From contig VBCQ01000264.1 of assembly GCA_005882155.1 (NCBI GenBank), positions 1-10,465 of the forward strand: 10,465 nt of DNA. Direction: 5' to 3'. How positions within the stretch are numbered: position 1 is the first letter of the stretch; the number at the start of each line of letters is the position of its first letter. Below are positions 7,342 through 10,465 of this stretch, piece by piece. Source of the stretch: Betaproteobacteria bacterium (GTDB lineage: Bacteria > Pseudomonadota > Gammaproteobacteria > Burkholderiales > Burkholderiaceae_C). The notes under the pieces were generated by a model. It made no database searches, was not told the origin of the DNA, and worked only from the letters and a program-made list of their open reading frames with translations. Position numbers and translations under genes: made by a program.

Positions 7342-7422
7342 GGCATCGCCCGGCGCGCGCCGCTGTGGCAAATGCCGCGCCGCTGCGGGAAAGCCGCGAT
7401 GCGGCGGGCATAAATCACGCTC

Positions 7423-7428
7423 CAGAAT
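7423..7428 (+). promoter_or_regulatory. Candidate -10 hexamer CAGAAT for the solute-binding protein gene
   Basis: CAGAAT matches four of six bases of TATAAT and lies exactly 6 nt before the GTG start at 7435, the same geometry as TACAGT before the kinase gene at 2231. The GTG has no Shine-Dalgarno. A short dyad, GCCGC and GCGGC around GAT (7393-7405), lies about where an upstream operator or -35 region would be. There is no convincing -35 hexamer. Confidence 0.2.
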
Positions 7429-7434
7429 GAGCTC

Positions 7435-8340
7435 GTGATCAAGCGAATATTGCATCGCGTCGCGTGGGTCATCGGCGCGTGGCTGCTCGCCGCGCAGGCC
7501 ATTGCCGCCACCACCGTCGTCATCTATCCGCGCGCCGAATCGGCGACCGACAGCCAAGTCGTCTACGACTACGAGCTGCTTCGCCTCGCGCTCGAAGCGA
7601 CCGTCGCCACGCACGGGCCGTACGAGCTGCGGCCGTCGGCGACGTCGATGAACCAGTCGCGCACGGCGGGCGAGATTGCGCTTGGCAGCGGCTTGGTCAA
7701 CATCTTCGCCCGCTCGACGACGCAGGAGTGGGAGCAGCGCCTGCTGCCGATCCGCATTCCGATCGACAAGGGGTTGATCAGCTACCGCGTGTTCTTGATC
7801 CGCGCCGACATGCAGCCGCGCTTCGCCGCGGTGCAGACGCTCGACGAGCTGCGCGCGTTCAGCGTCGGCTCGTTCGTGACCTGGGCCGACACCCGCATCC
7901 TGCGCGAAGGCGGCTTCAAGGTCGTGACCGGCGAGAGCTACGAGGGGCTCTTCCGCATGCTGGTCGCGTCGCGCTTCGACTTCTTTTCGCGCGGCGTCGA
8001 CGAGGCCTATCGCGAGTACGACGAGCGGCACGATCAACTGCCCGAGATGAAGGTCGAAGACGCGCTGCTGCTGCACTTCCCGACCACGCGATTCTTTTTC
8101 GTGCAGCGCAGCGACGAGGGCAAGCACCTCGCCGACCGCATCGAGGCGGGGCTGAATCGCATGCTGAAGGACGGCAGCTTCGACGCGCACTTTCTGCGCT
8201 ACAAGGGCGCGCTGATCGAACGCGCGCACCTGAAGTCGCGTCGCGTCTTCCACATCGACAACCCGTTCCTCTCGCCCGAAACGCAGGCCACGCGAATTGC
8301 GCGGCCCGAGATCTGGTACGACCCGCTCAAGGGCCGTTAG
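7435..8340 (+). CDS. Secreted family-3-like solute-binding protein, orphan
   Basis: This 301-residue protein resembles the substrate-binding (SBP_bac_3-like) fold used by amino-acid ABC transporters and by sensor proteins. It begins with a clear signal peptide: basic MIKRILHR, a hydrophobic core, and cleavage likely after AIA at residue 24. There is no lipobox cysteine, so it should be free in the periplasm. Lobe-typical segments include LDELRAFSVGSFVTWADTRILREGGF (about 136-161), GLFRMLVASRFDFFSRG (171-187) and a C-terminal helix with LNRMLKDGSFDAHFLRY (240-256). No permease or ATPase gene is adjacent. It is divergent from the GGDEF-EAL gene, so a role in sensing rather than transport is plausible. 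The GTG start is set by the signal peptide; it has no visible ribosome binding site. The stop overlaps the convergent yhhN end by 14 bp. The ligand is unknown. Confidence 0.8.
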   Translation: MIKRILHRVAWVIGAWLLAAQAIAATTVVIYPRAESATDSQVVYDYELLRLALEATVATHGPYELRPSATSMNQSRTAGEIALGSGLVNIFARSTTQEWEQRLLPIRIPIDKGLISYRVFLIRADMQPRFAAVQTLDELRAFSVGSFVTWADTRILREGGFKVVTGESYEGLFRMLVASRFDFFSRGVDEAYREYDERHDQLPEMKVEDALLLHFPTTRFFFVQRSDEGKHLADRIEAGLNRMLKDGSFDAHFLRYKGALIERAHLKSRRVFHIDNPFLSPETQATRIARPEIWYDPLKGR

Positions 8341-9019
8341 GCGGCGCAACGCTGCGCCGCAACGCGCTCGCGATGAAGGCCTGCGCGACCCAGTAGGTCG
8401 AGAGAATCCACAGCGTCGCGAACGGCAGCGGCACGGCGAACTTGTTGGTCGCGAGCAAGCTATCGGAGATCATGAAGAGTGCTCCGCCGATCGCCGCCCG
8501 GCGTGCGATCGATTCGTCGGCCGTGCCGATGCGAGCGCGCCACCACGCCGCCGCTTGCGCCGCCATGCCGGCGAGGCAAACGACGTAGGCGAGCACCGGC
8601 ACGCGCAGCGCGTTCGGCACGCCGTGCCACAGCTGGCTCAGGATCAGCGCGGCGACGACAGCGTAGAGCGCGAACGGCGCCGGCTTCGCCGCCAAGCGCA
8701 GCGGCACACAGAACGCGCGGATGTAGGCGAGATGGGCGAGCAGGAACGCAATCAGCCCAGGCAGGAAGCCTTGCTTCGGCCACAGCAGCGCGATATCGCC
8801 GGCCAGAGACAGCGCGAGTCCGATGCGCACCCACTGCTGCTGCAGCGGCGAGTCCGCACCGCGCGGCCACGCCCACGCGATGATCAACAGCGTCGTCAGC
8901 GGCTTGAAAACGAAAGGCAGCCAGCCCGCGAGCGCGCCGAGCGTGGCCGCGATGTCGACGGCCGCGGACAGCGCGGCGAGCGCGAGCAATGCGGTGTGCC
9001 AGCGTTCAGTGATTCGCAT
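8327..9019 (-). CDS. yhhN: YhhN/TMEM86 family membrane protein (possible lysoplasmalogenase)
   Basis: This 230-residue protein has about eight hydrophobic helices over its whole length. Family hallmarks are visible in order: FKPLTTLLI (38-46), SLAGDIALLWP (71-81, with D75), AFLLAHLAYI (91-100, with H96), GALFMISDSLLATNKF (179-194, with D186) and ILSTYWVAQ (205-213). The animal member TMEM86B cleaves the vinyl-ether bond of lysoplasmalogens. Activity of bacterial members is less well established, so the function here is by family only. The start ATG has GGAG 6 nt upstream. The gene lies downstream of rep in the same direction, now separated from it by the element at 9035-9298. Without that element the genes would be 11 nt apart. 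The 3' end overlaps the convergent solute-binding gene by 14 bp. Confidence 0.85.
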   Translation of the reverse strand: MRITERWHTALLALAALSAAVDIAATLGALAGWLPFVFKPLTTLLIIAWAWPRGADSPLQQQWVRIGLALSLAGDIALLWPKQGFLPGLIAFLLAHLAYIRAFCVPLRLAAKPAPFALYAVVAALILSQLWHGVPNALRVPVLAYVVCLAGMAAQAAAWWRARIGTADESIARRAAIGGALFMISDSLLATNKFAVPLPFATLWILSTYWVAQAFIASALRRSVAPPNGP

Positions 9020-9030
9020 CGTTGACTCCG

Positions 9031-9034
9031 CTAG
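9031..9034. repeat. Left CTAG, candidate target-site duplication
   Basis: CTAG directly precedes the left terminal repeat and recurs directly after the right one (9299-9302). A 4-bp YTAR duplication is the pattern known for IS5-group transposases. Because CTAG is its own reverse complement, it could also be counted as the last four bases of the inverted repeat. Confidence 0.55.
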
Positions 9035-9063
9035 GGCCTGTTCACACTAAATGCGTGCCCACG
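9035..9063 (+). repeat. Left terminal inverted repeat (29 bp)
   Basis: Begins GGCCTGTTCACACTAAATG and ends GCCCACG. It matches the reverse complement of 9270-9298 at 28 of 29 positions; the exception is C here against T there at position 3. Confidence 0.9.
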
Positions 9064-9163
9064 CCGGTGCCTGGCAGGCCGCAGGGCTAGGCGTGGGCGA
9101 GGCCGTGTGCCTTTGGCACACAACGAGTCCGCAACGACGCCCTGCGGCCTGCCAGGCACCGGC
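9063..9163. repeat. Internal hairpin 1 of the element (perfect 25-bp arms)
   Basis: Arms 9063-9087 and 9139-9163 are perfect reverse complements over 25 bp. The 51-nt apical part holds a smaller perfect hairpin: GTGTGCC (9105-9111), loop TTT, GGCACAC (9115-9121). The next bases, 9164-9171, read CC TTCG GG, a stable UUCG-type tetraloop if transcribed. Confidence 0.85.
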
Positions 9164-9170
9164 CCTTCGG

Positions 9171-9270
9171 GTGATCTCAGGAAACGCCCGCCCGCCGCGT
9201 TGCAAATGCTCGCCGTGGGCACCGCCACGGCTGCGCTTTGCGCCTTGCGGGCGGGCGTTTCCTGAGTCAC
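9171..9270. repeat. Internal hairpin 2 of the element (20-bp perfect arms plus extensions)
   Basis: Arms 9176-9195 and 9247-9266 are perfect reverse complements over 20 bp. Pairing extends outward through GTGA (9171-9174) with TCAC (9267-9270), leaving T9175 bulged. Inward, GCAAA (9202-9206) can pair with TTTGC (9237-9241), and GCCGTGG (9212-9218) with CCACGGC (9225-9231). Confidence 0.8.
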
Positions 9271-9298
9271 GTGGGCACGCATTTAGTGTGAACAGACC
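9270..9298 (-). repeat. Right terminal inverted repeat (29 bp)
   Basis: Read on the minus strand it begins GGTCTGTTCACACTAAATG, matching the left end at 28 of 29 positions. It is followed directly by CTAG at 9299-9302. Confidence 0.9.
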
Positions 9299-9302
9299 CT
9301 AG
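9299..9302. repeat. Right CTAG, candidate target-site duplication containing the rep stop codon
   Basis: On the minus strand this CTAG supplies the last base of the final proline codon of rep (CCC) and its stop codon TAG. It is the second copy of the CTAG found at 9031-9034. Confidence 0.55.
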
Positions 9303-10465
9303 GGTGAGGGCAACGCCGCCGCCGCGCGCTGTGCCGCCGCGGCGCGCAGGGCCTTGAGCTTCTCGCGCGGATCCTCTTTCGCGCTCGCCTCGTGCAATTT
9401 CATTTCGGCGATGAAGCGGCTCGGCACGCCCTGCACCGTGTCGCGACCGCGCTTGCGCCGGCGCAGCGTGCTGACCGCAAGCGACGTGCGCGCGCGGGTG
9501 ATGCCGACGTACATCAGGCGACGCTCTTCCTCGAGGCGCTGCGCGCTCATCTCTTCATCGCCACTCTGGAACGGCAGCAGGCCTTCGTTGACGCCGGCGA
9601 GCACGACATGCGGCCACTCGAGCCCCTTCGCGGCGTGCAGCGTCGACAGCGTGACGACGTTCTGCTCGTCGCCGCGCTCGGCGAGGCTCACGATCACCGA
9701 GATCGTTTGTGCGACGTCGAGCACGCTCTTCTTCTCGCTCTCGAAGGTCGCGCCGCCGTCGTTCTCGATCTCCCCGCCGCAGCGCTTGGCGATCCAGTCG
9801 ACGAAGTCGAGCACGTTGGACCAGCGCGCCGCCGCGAGCTTGTCGCTGTCTTCGCCGTCGTGCAGATGCTGTTCGTAGCCGAGGTCCTTCAGCCAGCCGA
9901 TCAACAGCAGCTTCGCATCCTCGGCGCCGCTCGTGTGGCGCGCGCGGTACTCGAGGTCGTTGACGAAGCGGCCGAACTCATGCAGCGAGCCGATGGCGCG
10001 TGAGCTGATGACCGTGCCGAGGCTGTCGGCGAACAGCGCTTCGTACAGGCTCGTCTTCCACTTCGCCGCCAATTCGCCGAGGCTCGCGAGTGTCTGGTGA
10101 CCGATGCCTCGCTTGGGTGTCGTGACGGCGCGCAGAAACGCCGGATCGTCGTCGTTGTTGACGAGCAAGCGCAGCCACGCGCAGAGGTCCTTGATCTCGG
10201 CGCGATCGAAGAAGCTCTGGCCGCCCGACACCTTGTACGGAATGCCGGCCTTGCGCAGCGCCTTCTCGAACACGCGCGCCTGGTGGTTGGCGCGGTAGAG
10301 GATTGCGAAGTCTTTGAACTGCACCGGGTCGCACACGCGACCCGACTCCGATGTCGCGCCGCCTTGGCCGCGCAGCGACTGGATTCGCGCCACCGCGCGC
10401 TCGGCTTCATGCTCTTCGCCGTCGCACTCGACGACGCCGACCGGTTCTCCATCGCCGAAGTCGCT
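9299..10465 (-). CDS. rep: ATP-dependent DNA helicase Rep, C-terminal part (5' end outside window)
   Basis: The frame is open to the right edge and gives 388 residues of an SF1A (UvrD/Rep) 3'-5' helicase, which unwinds DNA and helps replication forks pass obstacles. It starts in domain 2 (EEHEAERAVARI) and shows motif IV (FAILYRANHQARVFEKALR), then IPYKVSGGQSFFDRAEIKDL and DDPAFLRAVTTPKRGIG, very close to Rep rather than UvrD. A divergent 2B domain follows, then motif V (TLHAAKGLEWPHV) and motif VI (EEERRLMYVGITRAR). The tail is Ala/Arg-rich and ends LPSP. The Walker motifs lie outside the window. The stop TAG is within the CTAG that flanks the mobile element, so the protein end is probably unchanged by the insertion. 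In-frame GTG at 10391-10393 is internal, not the start. Confidence 0.9.
   Translation of the reverse strand, partial: SDFGDGEPVGVVECDGEEHEAERAVARIQSLRGQGGATSESGRVCDPVQFKDFAILYRANHQARVFEKALRKAGIPYKVSGGQSFFDRAEIKDLCAWLRLLVNNDDDPAFLRAVTTPKRGIGHQTLASLGELAAKWKTSLYEALFADSLGTVISSRAIGSLHEFGRFVNDLEYRARHTSGAEDAKLLLIGWLKDLGYEQHLHDGEDSDKLAAARWSNVLDFVDWIAKRCGGEIENDGGATFESEKKSVLDVAQTISVIVSLAERGDEQNVVTLSTLHAAKGLEWPHVVLAGVNEGLLPFQSGDEEMSAQRLEEERRLMYVGITRARTSLAVSTLRRRKRGRDTVQGVPSRFIAEMKLHEASAKEDPREKLKALRAAAAQRAAAALPSP

Larger units (their letters stand above)
9035..9298. mobile_element. Non-autonomous MITE-like element, 264 bp, with hairpin-rich interior
   Basis: The element has 29-bp terminal inverted repeats (9035-9063 and 9270-9298) that differ only at the third base, and it is flanked by CTAG on both sides. 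Inside are two further long inverted repeats, so almost every base can pair and one strand could fold as a three-way junction. It carries no transposase. Short frames on each strand only reflect the repeat symmetry. Ends starting GGYCTGTTCACAC and a CTAG duplication suggest mobilisation by an IS5-type transposase encoded elsewhere; that is inference. It sits exactly at the rep stop codon, between rep and yhhN. Alternatives are a dispersed REP/BIME-like palindromic repeat, or a structured intergenic RNA. Confidence 0.75.

Noticed and set aside
7214..7411. Upstream extension of the GGDEF-EAL protein by 66 codons
   Set aside because: The extension is Arg/Ala/Pro-rich, has no ribosome site, crosses the best promoter candidate, and is made unnecessary by the GGGAGGT-TTG at 7226-7211.
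6805..8349. A minus-strand frame of 514 codons covering the solute-binding gene and the divergent spacer
   Set aside because: It runs through a promoter region and the start of the GGDEF-EAL gene in another frame. The plus-strand gene has a clear signal peptide and fold.
9031..9302. Two 83-codon frames, one on each strand, that both start MRAH and end with the same GHAFSVNRP
   Set aside because: Identical ends on opposite strands are the direct result of the terminal inverted repeats. There is no ribosome site and no domain, so they are not treated as genes.

Overview
The window is GC-rich bacterial chromosome, and its long spurious antisense reading frames and protein flavour fit a Betaproteobacterium of the order Burkholderiales (Rubrivivax/Leptothrix/Methylibium-like). 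This placement is an inference from protein resemblance; no rRNA or other marker is present. Coding density is very high. No tRNA, rRNA, CRISPR array, prophage gene or transposase gene is visible.

Layout, left to right. (1) Positions 2-460 hold the C-terminal end of an amidase-signature enzyme. (2) 530-2128 encodes a membrane-bound diguanylate cyclase with an extracytoplasmic sensor, HAMP-like linker and GGDEF domain. (3) 2231-4754 is a tight three-gene operon: a LytS/YehU-type sensor histidine kinase, a small multi-pass membrane protein of unknown function, and a LytTR response regulator. Both junctions are 4-bp ATGA overlaps. (4) 4769-7213 on the minus strand encodes a sensor-HAMP-PAS-GGDEF-EAL protein. 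Across a 221-bp spacer, and divergent from it, lies a secreted orphan solute-binding-like protein (7435-8340). (5) 8327-9019 on the minus strand encodes a YhhN/TMEM86 family membrane protein. (6) 9035-9298 is a non-coding, MITE-like element with 29-bp terminal inverted repeats, two large internal hairpins and CTAG on both sides. (7) 9299-10465 on the minus strand is the C-terminal part of the Rep DNA helicase, running off the right edge.

Working together: most of the window (530-8340) is signal transduction. Two c-di-GMP enzymes flank a complete two-component operon, and a periplasmic binding protein is paired divergently with the dual GGDEF-EAL enzyme, which suggests ligand sensing feeding into c-di-GMP turnover. 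That functional link is inferred from gene position only.

The strongest structural observation is the element at 9035-9298. Removing it together with one CTAG copy places the rep stop codon TAG 11 nt before the yhhN ATG, with the yhhN ribosome binding site between them. The element therefore appears to have inserted into the junction of a tight rep-yhhN operon. Its target duplication left the rep stop codon intact on one side and the yhhN ribosome binding site intact on the other.
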